This document shows, one piece after another, positions 10,797 to 22,967 of a stretch of DNA of 64,000 nucleotides; position 1 is the stretch's first letter; each line of letters opens with the position of its first letter. The notes under the pieces are model-generated. The model searched no databases, was not told the DNA's origin, and worked only from the letters and a program-made list of their open reading frames with translations. This DNA is from Nymphaea colorata (taxonomy: Eukaryota > Streptophyta > Magnoliopsida > Nymphaeales > Nymphaeaceae): assembly GCF_008831285.2 (NCBI RefSeq), contig NC_045141.1, forward strand, positions 22,102,742 to 22,166,741. The letters run 5' to 3'. The position numbers were made by a program, and so were the translations under genes.

Positions 10797-10861
10797 CCCC
10801 TCCAGCCTTTCCCCTTGCATCGCATCCTACTGAACGAGTTTCAGCCATAAGGTGTTCACTA

Positions 10862-11827
10862 ATGGCTACTCGCAGAGTGAAGTATGCATGTTTAGTTCTT
10901 CTGATTCTTGCTGTAGGTACATGTTCTGCCTCTAGGGCTCTTCTGTCCGTAGGGGAAGAAGGTTATGAGAGCAATGCTGGTGGCTACGGGGCTGGCAGTG
11001 GTGGCGGCTCTGGTTACGGCCTAGGCGGAGATCATGGTGTTGGTTATGGCAGCGGCGGGGGTGGTGGTTCTGGTTATGGTGTAGGAGTAGGAGGAGATCA
11101 TGGTGTGGGCTACGGTAGTGGTGGAGGTGGTGGTTCTGGCTACGGTGCAGGAGGAGGAGATCATGGGGTAGGCTACGGTAGTGGCGGAGGTGGTGGGTCT
11201 GGTTATGGCGCTGGATCAGGTGACCATGGGGTGGGATATGGTAGCGGTGGTGGTGGTGGTAGCGGGTATGGTGCTGGCGGAGATCATGGAGTTGGTTACG
11301 GTAGTGGAGGTGGTGGAGGTAGTGGTGCTGGTTACGGTGGTGGAGGCGCCCACGGTGGTGGTTATGGCAGCGGTGGTGGCGGCGGCAGTGGTAGTGGCTA
11401 TGGTGCTGGTGGGGCACATGGTGGTGGCTACGGCGCTGGTGGTGGTAGTGGCGGAGGTAGCGGGTATGGAGCAGGAGGAGACCATGGTACTGGGTATGGA
11501 AGTGGGGGTGGATCCGGAGGTGGTGAAGGGTATGGTGCTGGAGGAGACCACGGACTCGGCTACGGCAGTGGAGGAGGGTCAGGAGGCGGTTCTGGCTATG
11601 GTGCAGGAGGTGCACATGGTGGCGGTTATGGTAGTGGCGGTGGTGGCGGCGCTGGGTATGGTGGAGGTGCAGGTGGCGCTGGTGGTTATGGCGCTGGTGG
11701 CGGCAGCGGTGGTGGGTATGGTAGTGGAGGCGGTTATCTTGGTGGTGTTGGGTACGGTGCTGGAGGTGGCCATGGTGGCGGTGAAGGGTATGGAGGTCAT
11801 GGTGGCTATGGTGGTTACCATCCTTGA
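10862..11827 (+). CDS. Secreted glycine-rich cell-wall-type protein
   Basis: This is a single-exon gene of 321 residues. Residues 1-23 form a clear signal peptide (basic start, then CLVLLILAVG, cleavage likely after TCSA). After a short linker with two Glu-Glu/Glu-Gly spots, residues 40-321 are almost only Gly, Tyr, Ser, Ala with regular His. The unit is roughly GYGAGGDHGVGYGSGG, about 20 residues, repeated more than ten times with drift towards AHGGGYG in the C-terminal half. Such proteins are structural wall components cross-linked through Tyr, or secreted sheath and stigma or seed-coat proteins. No RNA-binding domain or Cys-rich C-terminus is present, so it is not of the GRP2/RZ or GRP3 type. 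The start is fixed by the signal peptide and by the TATA box 66 bp upstream. Long open frames on the opposite strand come from the repetitive codon pattern. Confidence 0.88.
   Translation: MATRRVKYACLVLLILAVGTCSASRALLSVGEEGYESNAGGYGAGSGGGSGYGLGGDHGVGYGSGGGGGSGYGVGVGGDHGVGYGSGGGGGSGYGAGGGDHGVGYGSGGGGGSGYGAGSGDHGVGYGSGGGGGSGYGAGGDHGVGYGSGGGGGSGAGYGGGGAHGGGYGSGGGGGSGSGYGAGGAHGGGYGAGGGSGGGSGYGAGGDHGTGYGSGGGSGGGEGYGAGGDHGLGYGSGGGSGGGSGYGAGGAHGGGYGSGGGGGAGYGGGAGGAGGYGAGGGSGGGYGSGGGYLGGVGYGAGGGHGGGEGYGGHGGYGGYHP
10960..11820 (+). repeat. Coding minisatellite (about 60-bp unit)
   Basis: The Gly-rich region is built from imperfect tandem units of about 60 bp (GGTTATGG/GGCTACGG + AGTGG + GGTGG...). 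Silent variation between units is common, so they are not very recent copies. Confidence 0.75.
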
Positions 11828-13364
11828 GAACAGCCAGCATATTGTCTGCTTAGTTACGATTTCTCCGTTTAGAACTATACATCAAGGTGCTTGCGCTTTG
11901 AGTGTTGTGTCTGTCTCTATGTATCTCGAATAAGATTGTCCGGAGTCGCGTTTATCATAGTACCAAGCTGTGATGAGGAGCCTTATGGCTCTTCCATAAA
12001 CTATGTTGTTCTCCATCGAATTAATGGAATTTCTGTATATTTTCTACTTTATTAGTTTAGCAAGAACTATTGTGAATGTTCATAACTCTCTTCCTTAGCA
12101 AAGCCTAACACATGTCCATCAAATGGCACACTGCAACCGGCCAGCTCATATTCAAGAAAGCTAAGATTTGAATCAAGCGGTTGTTGTCACGTTTTAGTGT
12201 GTTATTACGAACTGTGGTAAGTACGACACTCGAGTTGAACACCTATTAACAAGTCAGAACCTTAAAAGCATAAGGATATGGTCTTAGAAGGTATTATGCC
12301 CAAGCCGTTTTTCCTAAGTAAACACTAAAAAAAGTCTAAAACATCTTTAAATTTTTGTTTTCTTTAGGGTATGTCGGCTTACATATCTGAAATATGAAAT
12401 ATGATGATATCAAAGAAACTGTTATTTGTGCACACAAACATGCATATGAAGATTAGAAAACTTTGGAGGGCTCTACCACCAAATGATATCCCTTGGGAGA
12501 AAAAATAAGTTAAGCTCCTAATAATCTGTCTTACTATAACATACCAGCAATAGGCACAGACAGGGATCCACTAAGATTGCTAACTTGGTATATATACTTT
12601 TATTCTAATATTATGCAAGCACAGTGTTCATAATAATACAGTAAATGTGCTAAAAAATTGTGTGCAAGTATTTATGACTAGTATGAACCCTACTGTTAGA
12701 TTTGGGCATGGAGGCGGTGGAGCAACCATGCATGCTTTCCCCCCACGTCGACGTCTTCTTTTTGCCTAATTCGAGAAGCTTGTTTCTCGGCGCTCTATGA
12801 TTAAGCACCTTTTCCCGGCACAAAAAGGAGGAAAAGGAAACACCCTTCGCTTTCGATAAGGTCCAAGAACGAAAAGAAGTCTGCATGATCAATTCCTTTT
12901 TGTTCTTTCAACATAATTTGCTTCCTCCACCATTTCTTCCTTTTTTACTTTTGTGACGTTTTAATCGACCCACCAAAGGCATTCTAATTTTACTTTTGTG
13001 CACAACGATTTTCAAATTACAAACAAAGGTCATGTGCCTGCATCTTGGAAAAAGAAACTTTGAAATGAAAAAACGTGTGCTGCTGGTGCTTGTTAAAATG
13101 CTTGGAGAGTTGGATCTGGCCATCAGGATCTTCATGTCCATGTAGCATGTTTCTGGTAGCTACAAGTTCTTTATATGCTACACTTGATAGCAATCGCATG
13201 GGGTCGATTGTGGTCAATTGAATAGAGACTAGATGACATAAATTAAGTTGAAAAAAATCTAAACGCATTGAGGAGATTAGATGATATAAATTAAGTTTAA
13301 AAATAGAAATGCAGTATTTTCAGTTTAAAAATAGAAATGCAGTATTTTGAGGAGATAAAGAAAT

Positions 13365-13505
13365 CGTTTGGCGTAAGAGACACTACAGAAGTGTCCAATG
13401 AATCTACCTTAAGAATGAGAAAGATTCATAAAATATTATAACTAATATCTCATTAATCAACCTCATGAAATAGTCGCAGAATGTCCCTGCTATCAAACGA
13501 CCTCA
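13365..13505 (+). mobile_element. Dispersed short repeat (GTTTGG family), copy 1
   Basis: The ends are TCGTTTGG and, inverted, CAAACGA. The core is CAATGAATCTACCTTAAG followed by AAAGATTCATAAAA. Related copies lie at 14903, 28358, 45165 (inverted) and 50372 (inverted). The form suggests a MITE, but the superfamily is unknown. Confidence 0.5.
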
Positions 13506-13648
13506 AAGAGTACATTTATGGGTACTTCAACCCTTTTAAACACAACTGAGTTTAATGATTTTCAACTTAGTTTCCATTGTTTGATCTTCTTATAAGGGCT
13601 CAAACAATTTCTATCAAGAATGACATGTAAGGGTTTGATAGCTAGGAG

Positions 13649-13653
<5 letters not shown>

Positions 13654-13704
<51 letters not shown>
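13654..13704. repeat. (TA)n microsatellite
   Basis: About 25 uninterrupted TA units. Confidence 0.95.
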
Positions 13705-13714
<10 letters not shown>

Positions 13715-14902
13715 TGAAATATAATATAATATAAATTATATATTTGTGTGTGTATTTGTGGTGGATGATGTTATCAGACAGCTAGACGTTTAAACTCTGT
13801 TGGTAAAAAAAAAAGTTATTGTCACATGACATGAGCATTGACAATTGTTTATAGTGCTTTTAGCAGTGAATTACGTTGCTTTTTACTAACTGATTTTTGG
13901 TTTTAACCATCCAACAAGCATCTAGCATATGAGAATGCTCATATGTGATAGTTTACGCACGTATCAGTCAACCCTCATTAGAAAGTTCAGTCGAAAGGAT
14001 TAGGATTTAGCACATTTGCTTTAAGTAAAAGTTTGTGATGTTATTTTTATCAAATCAGGCCGTGGTTGGGTCCTGACTCACACCGAAGACTCACTGGCAA
14101 TAAAAAGAAACAACAAGCTGTAAAAAAACGACAATTACTTTTATTGACAAATGCAAGTTGAATGTTCAATGCCTATCACATGCATAGCGGTCATTTCATT
14201 TATAAGTATCTCTAAAAGGAAAAAGAAGCTCCCATCTCATTTTATTTTTTCCGAAAGATTTTTCTTTTGTTCTCGCTAAGCATTGGCCGTGCCATTCTCT
14301 GCCTTTTCAACCTAACCTAAAACGAGATATTGGAAAACTCGATATGTCATTGAGTTGAAGCACCAACAAGAGCTATTTTGATTTTTTATGACATAATGGA
14401 AATTTATTATATTGTTATTTCCTCATTTTTCCGTTGAAATATTTAAATCGAACTCTCAAAATGCTTGAACAGCGAATATATGAGATTTATTTAAAAGTAA
14501 TCCAATGCAAGCTAAAATCCGATTGTAGTCGAATATCATTTCTTAATTCCAGATCTGACCCGAATTCTTAATCAGATATCAAAATTTTTTATATAGCGTT
14601 TTTTTTTTTTAAGTCGCTTTGGCCGGTACCAAATCAAAGTCGGTTTTTTTTACATCCATAGGACCATATCCTCACTCCTCTGCTTCAACTAAAACACAAC
14701 CAATATAAGGAGGTAACTTTGATAATAGAATAATCCATGGATCCCAACAGTTTGAAATTTTTATAAAGGATTGGATATGAAAGCATGTTCCCTTCTTTCT
14801 TTTTAACAGTAAAAAAAAAAATGCTGTTATCACGTCAAACGTATGGTGTAAGTTTAAATATTAATTCAAGGTACCAAACTATGTGTTGTGTTTGAGTGTA
14901 CC

Positions 14903-15010
14903 TGTAGTTGTTTGGCATCAATAACAAATTATTATTATCCAATAAAACTGTCACAAAAATTAGGACATATTCATGAAACTCCGTAACATAGTGTTTCATG
15001 AATCTACTCG
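14903..15010 (+). mobile_element. Dispersed short repeat (GTTTGG family), copy 2
   Basis: It begins TTGTTTGGCA and carries AACAAATTATTATTATCCAA and ATATTCATGAAAC, matching the family core with divergence. Confidence 0.45.
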
Positions 15011-16495
15011 CTAGACATCCACTGGTTTATCACAATGGGAGATTCTCAAGAGGCCTTTCAGTACAAATGATTAAAGCACATTGCTGATCTAAGGGGCTAA
15101 AAGTGGTGGTAGTTCATCAGAATCCGAATCATTAAAATGTTGGTATTCGTAAGATTTGTAATTACACCTTCGTACCAATTCTTGCTCATTTCCATATATT
15201 GCTCGTTCTATATATACAAAGACCAGACGAACCCTAGCATAATCTTCCAGGTTCTAAGTTTAGGAGAGCCGCATGCCTTGAATCATAATTGGCAAACTCG
15301 TGACTTGAACCCAGATTGTCTCAATCTGAAGGTTGGGTCAACCGGTATCGGGTTATACCGTTGGCTCAATGACTCGGCTGGGTTAGGTCATAAATTTCAT
15401 ATATTCATAGTGCATTTTTTTTTCTATAAATAGGTGAAGAAGATAAGTCTGTTAGGACTTGAAATATGTTTTCTTCATCAACTAAAACTTAATAAATGTA
15501 ATGTGAGTATTTGTATATATTTGAACCACACCCCGGTATATGATTAAGATCAAGAAGATAGAGATGTCGATTGATTGGATTTGAACAAGATGTCCGATTC
15601 ATCGCTTTAAATAAGTCGGACATGAAAAAAGATTTAACATCCAAGAAAGAGATTGGATAAGATTTATATTTCAGTAATTGCTATCCTATTCAGATTCAGT
15701 CTTAAATAAGTATCTGATCGAATCAGGATTCACTTATAAACAAATATCAGATACTCAGGCACCGTGGAAGTCGATTCTTAATATATCATAATGTGGTTTA
15801 GATTCATTTGCCAATTTAAAGGTCGGTTTCAGAATGGATTCGAGTTGTGAGATCCAAATATGGCATAAACGGTTTTCTATTTGCATTTAAATCCAAATCA
15901 AATCCCAATATTGGAGCATCCGATACATAGTAAAAAGTACATCTGATTTGAATCCGATCCGTGGGTTGACTATCGTGGATTGATGCAGCACATATTATGA
16001 GTATTTAAAGCAAACAAAACGAGCACGAGCCCTCAAAATGTAGATCTCAAAGGAATAGAATAAAATCGAACAAATTAAACTTGAAATCCAATAGCGTCAA
16101 GAAGCTGAAATTGGACAAAGACGATCCAAACCAATGCCCGTTGTTCTTTCGATGATCCAGGATCTGTATGAGATTAATATCGTATGGGTGAAGAACCGAT
16201 TTGATAGGATCTGAGGTGTGAAAAAGTGGGAACACGATCCGGATCTATCTCTTAACTAGTCAACGTCGGTCCGAAAATCGCCGATCCAATTGTCCAAATG
16301 AAATCGGGTCGGCACAGGTCCTGGTCGACTAGTCCCAACCCGTTTCAATATCCGAAAATTTGACCAATTACGGTTTTGGGATAGTGGAGGGAAATGTGGT
16401 TTCCCTCCTTCCACTCTCTTCCCTCCTAAAAAACGTTAAAAAAGAAAATCAAAATTGCTTTTAAGACGGAGGGGGAAACTCCCTCCAAAACCCAA

Positions 16496-16543
16496 TCTCC
16501 CTCTCCCTCTCCCTCTCCCTCTCTCGCTCTCACTCTCTCTCTT
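16496..16543 (+). promoter_or_regulatory. CT-rich leader tract of the UBP gene
   Basis: An almost pure pyrimidine run (CTCCCT repeats passing into CTCTCT) ends 20 bp before the ATG at 16563. Pyrimidine patches near the start are common in plant core promoters and leaders. Whether it is transcribed cannot be told. Confidence 0.5.
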
Positions 16544-16562
16544 CGATCAGACCTGTTCGTCG

Positions 16563-19500
16563 ATGGCGGAAGATTCGCAGTTGACTGAAGGTCAAGCGGA
16601 TTGTTCGTCCCCCTCTCCTCGTCCTCCTTCTTTCTCCCTCTGCGATGGCGGAGGAGCTGTTGCTGCTTCTCCTGTGGTGAGCTTCTTCTTCCTCCCCGTC
16701 GGCGACTTCTTTCATGATTCTCGCTGTTTGGATCCTTAATTCGCCTTGACTCTGTGTTTCTTTTGTATCTTTTTGTTGTTAGGGCGCGGGTTTGATGAAT
16801 CTTGGCAACACCTGCTTCCTCAACGCGGTGCTCCAGTGCATCACCCACACCGTTCCACTCGTGAAGGCTCTCAGATCTTCAGATCATAGATCTCGATGTA
16901 AGATCTATCTCGAAGAAGAAAAAATTTTCCTCACAAGGAGGAAAATCTGTGTTCTTGCGTTTATTTTATTTTATTTTTCTTCTTTTTATTCGGTCGCATG
17001 TGGCATATCATCCGGCGTCTCACTCTAGGGTCCTCGGAGGTTCCGTTTTAACTATTTTTATCCTGATTTACAGAGGAAAATGCCTTTCGAGGCTTGATTT
17101 TGCGATTAATTATTACGATGCAGGATGTGTTGCTAATTGTTTTTGTTTATCATTTTGATTTATGTTTTGTGTTTTTCCTTCTCATGTCACAGGCGAAAGA
17201 GAGGTTTTTTGTGTTCTGTGTGCTATTGGTGATCATGTTGAGCTGGCTTTGTCGTCTTCTGGGGGAACTCTTCTCCCGCGATATCTGGTGGAGAACGTCT
17301 GCGGTAAGGAGCATTAATTTTATGATTTTCGATTGGATACTGCTTCAGTTTAAGTAATATTGTGTCTATTTTTGGACCTTGCGCAACCGTTGATTATTGA
17401 TTCACTGAACTGGATGCTTTCCTTCTTGTTTTGTTTATTTTTTACGAACTTGATGGCTTATAATGTCTAGGATTTTGGACATGGTTACATCAATTCACGG
17501 GGATTATTTTCTTGAGGATGATAATATTTTATAGAATTTTTTTCTCGCGGCCGGAGTCATGTACACAGAGATAATTTTTCTGGTTAATTAAATCTGTATT
17601 TCGTACACACTGCTGTGATGTTCTTTTGAAAAGAAAAAAAGTTATTTTCTTGTAAGATTCGCACAGGTGCCACAATCTGCCGACAAACCTCTTGAACCTT
17701 TTGTTAATTGTTATGCTTGATCGGTTTTTCAGGTTATAGGTTTCTTTTTCTGAAATTTGTTGAGTTGCTCTATGGAAAATAGTCTATTTTTAATTGTTTT
17801 AGTAGGGACAAGCATCCTCTTAGCGTTTTTTTTTTTTCCACTCTAAAAGCGCAGCTCATGTCCTAAGTTTTCATGATCTGCTAACACGTATCTATTCTGT
17901 CCTTCAGAATGTTAAATACAACATTGTAGATTTTAGCTAATACCTTTGCCAAATTAATAAACTGTAGTGTTTCGCAGCTTTTGCTTTATTCGTCTATTTT
18001 TACGAAGTGCTGCAAGTGATCAATTTGTGCTGATTTCTTTCTCTGTCTTACTGTTGATAAGACCTCTTCAATTGGTAACGTGTGTGCATTCTAAAACTCA
18101 TAAATTTGTTTGCTATGTGAACTTGCAAATGAATGATCTGACCAATATAAGGTTTCCCGTGCATTCTAAAACTCATAAATTTGTTTGCTATGTGAACTTG
18201 CAAATGAATGATCTGACCAATATAAGGTTTCCCGATTCTATCCACAGATGCATCTTCAGCATTCAGTAGATATGAGCAAGAAGATGCGCACGAGTTTCTG
18301 CACTGGTTGCTCGATGGCCTTCACACGTGCTCATTGCCTCCTAAATCCACCGATAAATTGTCATCAGCAGACGAGGATAGCTTTGTAAAACAGATCTTTG
18401 GGGGAAGTCTCCGGAGCCAGGTTGGTTGAACAAGCCGTTATGAATTAATTGCGCCACATTATTTAACTGCTGATTGCTTGAATTCTCGTGGTTCATATTG
18501 ACGAAATTTCGTCATACGTTATTGGGATGTGGGCTGTCTTTGATATCTTACAATTAATATATTGATCTTGGGCATTTCATCGGCTACTCGCGCACGTGTA
18601 CCTGATTCATTGCCTTTGCTTTTAATTTTCTTTTCAGATTAAGTGCTGCAACTGTGGTAACCGCTCGGATACTTTTGAGCCTCTACTAGATCTGAGTTTG
18701 GAGATTGACGACGCAGATCGTCTCATAGATGCTTTGTCGTCATTCACAAAGATCGAGCCTATAGACGACCCTGATCTAAAGTTCACATGCGACAGCTGCA
18801 AGCAGCAAGTGGCAGTAGAGAAGCAGCTTACTTTGAACCGTCTACCAAATATTATTGCATTCCATCTCAAACGCTTCAGAAACAATGGGCCTGAAGTGGA
18901 AAAAATTGGGAAATTTGTCGAGTACCCATTGGAGATTGATTTACAACCCTTTCTCAGCAATCCAGATGATGGGAGAGTAAGTTTTGTTTATTTCGCGGCG
19001 CAGTTTGTGGTTTTGGTTAATTGGGATGATTGACCTAGATCCATTTGATTAATTTTTTTCGGACCGTTTCCCTGAAACCATAAAACGGTGTTTAAGGGTC
19101 GATGCTATTTTGTCTCAAAAAAGCCGTTTAAGGCGTGTTTGGTTGATATTCAGAGACAAAACAGGATTTCAAAGTTGCGGATTTGGGTGTCATCCAAAAC
19201 AGAACCAAATTTAGAAACCTGCTTAAAAAACAAAGTTTTAACAATATCTTATTTTTGCAAAACTACTAGTCTTAAGCTAGCTAACTGCAAACTATCTGAA
19301 CGTTGGCCCTGGTTTTTAAGCTAGCTAACTACAACTATCTTTGTGCTGTGAAATACTGAAAGTCATGAACTTAGCTTTTCTTCCCTTTCTGATGCAGGGT
19401 GACGGCAAGTATGATCTGTATGCACTTGTGGTGCATACTGGAGGCACGTCAACCTTTGGGCATTATTTCAGTTTTTTCCGTTCCTCTCCAGATTCTTGGC

Positions 19501-20476
19501 ACCGGCTGGATGATTCACTGGTATGTCCACGCTACAGCATCTCAAAGAAAATATCTGAACACTTGTTGGCCCGTCACATTGATCACTGAGGAACTGCAAT
19601 CTAAGTTTTCAATGCCAAGCATTTACTGTAAATAAACTGTTATTGCAGGTTGACACAGCCAGTAAAACAGCTGCTCTCAGTCAAGAAGCATATATTTTGT
19701 TCTACAAGCGACAAGATTCCCCATGGTTTTCCAGTACAATCGAGGTGCAAATAGAGGCGCAGAAGAAACAATCTGACATGAACAGTGCCACAACGTCTCC
19801 TCAGTCAGTATTAGACGACACCGAGACTTCTCGCATGCCGTTCTCCACCTGTTCAACAAGTGCCTCTGGCAGCGAGGTTGACGACACACCAGAAGCCATG
19901 GATGTGCGCCCTTCAACGCCCTTGCCAACTTCGCTGCCTATCTGTCCAGACGACGAGCCTGGTAAATGAGAGATCGGGCCTCAACATTTTGTGTTACCTT
20001 TTTTGGTTAGTGGAGAACTAACACTACTTTGCCCATGGAATGCAGAAGAAACCTTTCAGATAGTACGGCCAAGGTCTGATTTTGACGTAGAGAACATCAA
20101 TTCCTCAAATCAACTCGACATGAAGACTCCACCACACATTAAAACCCCTCAGTCACTGGAGGACCAGCGTAACACAGAAAGCTTGAAGAGACTGATTAGC
20201 AGAATGCCCAGTTCCCGACGATCGGGCTTGATCGCCTGCATCAACTCTCCGAGCGGGTCCCCCGGCGATTGCTCTGATGGCAGGAAAACAAAGAGGGGCA
20301 AGCTATCTAAACAATCAACACCTTCAGCGTCATCATCTAAGAGGATATCCAGGAATGCGAGCCCACTGTCCAGCAATAATGGCAGCGTGGTCTCCTTCCA
20401 GAGCATCAGCCCACAGACTTTAAAGCGAGCCTGTGTTGCTGGTGCTTCTCACTTAGATATTGATTTCGAATGCTGA
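16563..20476 (+). CDS. Ubiquitin-specific protease, UBP20/21 type
   Basis: Eight exons with GT-AG borders join into 572 codons: 16563-16676, 16783-16897, 17193-17303, 18248-18420, 18638-18976, 19398-19520, 19649-19961, 20046-20476. The phases fit at every join. The catalytic Cys box GLMNLGNTCFLN gives Cys49. A zinc ribbon has Cys174-x2-Cys177 and Cys222-x2-Cys225. The RYEQEDAHEFL motif precedes it. The His box is FGHYFSF with His306, followed by WHRLDDS carrying the Asp pair 322-323. The THTVPL text after the Cys box and the overall order resemble Arabidopsis UBP20/21. The product should remove ubiquitin from conjugates. The 250-residue C-terminal tail is Ser-rich and basic, perhaps unstructured. 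The gene is convergent with the ArfGAP gene. The His box has Phe-Ser-Phe where many relatives have Tyr-Ser-Tyr. Retention of the last intron would end the protein two codons past exon 7 (TGA at 19967-19969). Confidence 0.9.
18084..18233 (+). repeat. Perfect 75-bp tandem duplication in UBP intron 3
   Basis: Two identical 75-bp units (18084-18158 and 18159-18233) start at GTGCATTCTAAAACTCATAA. The second unit ends 14 bases before exon 4 at 18248, so the region next to the splice acceptor is part of the duplication. I see no difference between the copies. Confidence 0.95.
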
Positions 20477-21303
20477 AAAGTATCAGTGTTTATTGTTTTC
20501 TCGTTAGAGATCTCCATTAGATTCTACTGTCGTGAAATTGTCATCCTTCGTTACCGAGAGAGATGAGGCGTTCCATCAATAACCTTTTCTAGGCTGTTGG
20601 AAAAATCGACTAGCTGCGACCGCATTATGGTTTGTGGGCTGGTTTCCAGTATCTCGCTTGTTTTTCCAATTGTAGAATAAGCATCTACTTGCTGCCATGT
20701 GTCGTTTTAGCAGCTTATGGAGGGTTTCAGGCTTTCAGCGTCTCGCCTGTAAGAACAGTTCCTCATTTTTTTAGATGAACGGTAATTTATAATACTTTTG
20801 GCAATTTTTAGACAATATTTCTGGTTTTCATTCAAAAGGCGTACTTAGCCATATAAAATTAATTTTACTTCTGAATTAGATGTAGTCACATTCACGCAAT
20901 ATAACACGATAACCTCACACGAAGTTTTTGGCCTCAGTTTTAAATAATGCTTTGAACATGTCTAATTAGACAGTTCGTTCATGCAAACAACGAGAAATTG
21001 CGTACGCAAGCAGCTGCACAAACACCAAGGTGAAGAAAAGAACATTCTATTGGGATGTCCATATGAACCATTCACTTACAAAATAGCTACTGATACACAT
21101 ATATGCTGTGATATGGGAATGCATATGCGGAATGCATATGCTGTGTGTGATATGCGAAGCTTGAATAACCAATATTTCCCAAAAAAATTCCAAAGGCAAC
21201 AAGGACAGAATAAGCATGACTTAAGAAATATGTAGAAAATTTGCGAACTTATCCAGCCTTATCCAGACCATAAATAAATCTACGTTGGACACTCAACTAG
21301 CGC
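20477..21303. other. Convergent intergenic region, no gene seen
   Basis: It holds the 3' regions of the UBP gene (+) and the ArfGAP gene (-). The open frame at 20981-21235 has no recognisable family and lies opposite the presumed ArfGAP 3' UTR. Confidence 0.6.
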
Positions 21304-22936
21304 TCAAAGAATTCTATCTTGAATATCAGTCAGGAAGCTGGAAGCCAAATTTGTAAGCTTCTTTCCAGTCTCCCCAGCAATGTTCTTCAATGAGGCTATG
21401 TCTTGTGACGCCTGAAACAATACAGTTATAAGAAGAGAAAATTGGATTAGCAACCTCTGAGAGAAAGCAATTACCGATGCTGGAGAAAGTAATTTCTGTG
21501 AAATAATGCAACTATAAATGCTACACTTCTTGGACACGCTAGCCTTTGAAACATGACGCACATGTCTACCTTTCGTATAGGTAGGTATTAATTACCTTGG
21601 GTAACTATTTCCCAAAAAGGAACTTATGGACGACAAATTATACTTGTAGTGAAATTTTGTAACGTCTTAAGGGAGTTTCCAATCACTATCAAATGGCAGA
21701 TTTAAAGTTTTATCATGGTGAAATGCAGTTCCACCTTATACCTCCATTTTAAGGTGAAATAGAGGGACATTGTCTTTCAGTGAGAATTTCAACCCATTTG
21801 ATTGGTGCAAGTTGGGTAAGATGAAATTTCACTCTGGGGAGACATACTCCAGCAATGGAGATGAAGCAGAAAAACAACACTGATAAACTAGCAAAATATA
21901 GCAGACAAACAAGCAGAAGGCCACTAAGATGGAGTAACACTAGAACACATTGGAATCCAAGTAATTTCAGAAAAAACCATTTGATGAAAAAAAAAACACA
22001 ATGGACAAGAATTACGATGCATTGGAAAAAGGCCAAATGTACAATCTCCTACAGAACATCTGGAATGCAAATGTAACATGCATTCAGATTCTTATATTAG
22101 CCTACTTGTTTTCACAGTTTGAACTGTTCCAACTAAAATCTTACAACATGAATTAAAAATTACCTGAAAAGAAATCTTATTGATGAGTTCACTTGCTGCC
22201 AAATCAATCCCAGAATCATCATTTTGATGTCCAAATAGATCAGCACTGGATATAGCCGTCGAACCCTATAACAGAACATATGTGTGGGATAAGTTGCAGT
22301 AGAGAACTAGAAAAGAAACCAGTGAACCATCATAGGCAAAACAATGCAACAGCAGTCATAAATCTAAAAGGTAGTTATCATAACGGAACATACCGAAAAT
22401 TTCTGCAGGGATGCCTGGAACTCATCACCAGCTCTATTTTGATCACCAAAGAACTGAGACGATGAGATAGATTTTGCATTTGAAAACTTCTGTCTAGCTT
22501 CATTTGTCTCTTGAATCTGCTAACCAATGGCCATATCAACGAGGACATCAACCACATGTTCTAGCATAGTTTTTGTACAGATTCTTTTAACAAAATATAA
22601 GTAACATGTGTTCATATTATGTTATCTAAGAAGAGAAGATAACCATCCAATGTAACTATGTTTCTTCCATTTTTCACCTATTTTTTACCTATGGTGCTCT
22701 ACTTGAACCTATACACAATGAGATTGCCCTGTTGGAATCACAAGCTGTTACTGTTAGATGTATGCTTTGGTTTCAGCAACAAATCTGCTGTGAAATCCAA
22801 AAGAGACTGTAACTCTTTAGCAGCCTTACTTCAGCCTCACTAACATTAACTGACATGATAGACAAATGAAAGGCTTGTACTCAAAAACATAAAACTATCC
22901 AATACCAGATCCAATAAAATTTGTGAAGTTCACACA

Positions 22937-22967
<31 letters not shown>

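Larger units (their letters stand above)
11828..16495. other. Spacer, no gene seen
   Basis: After the glycine-rich gene's 3' region (AATAAG at about 11928 and AATTAATGGAAT near 12019 are possible poly(A) elements) the sequence is AT-rich. It holds a (TA)n tract at 13654-13704, two copies of a dispersed short repeat (13365-13505 and 14903-15010), a small duplication at 13287-13348, and a GATCCGA-rich repeat-like stretch at about 15560-16330. No coding region is convincing. Confidence 0.6.

Noticed and set aside
10932-11840. Long His-rich open frame opposite the glycine-rich gene, and Met/Val- and Thr-rich frames in other registers
   Set aside because: They mirror the GGN codon repeat of the sense gene, which rarely makes stops on any strand. 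The sense frame has a signal peptide and a TATA box.
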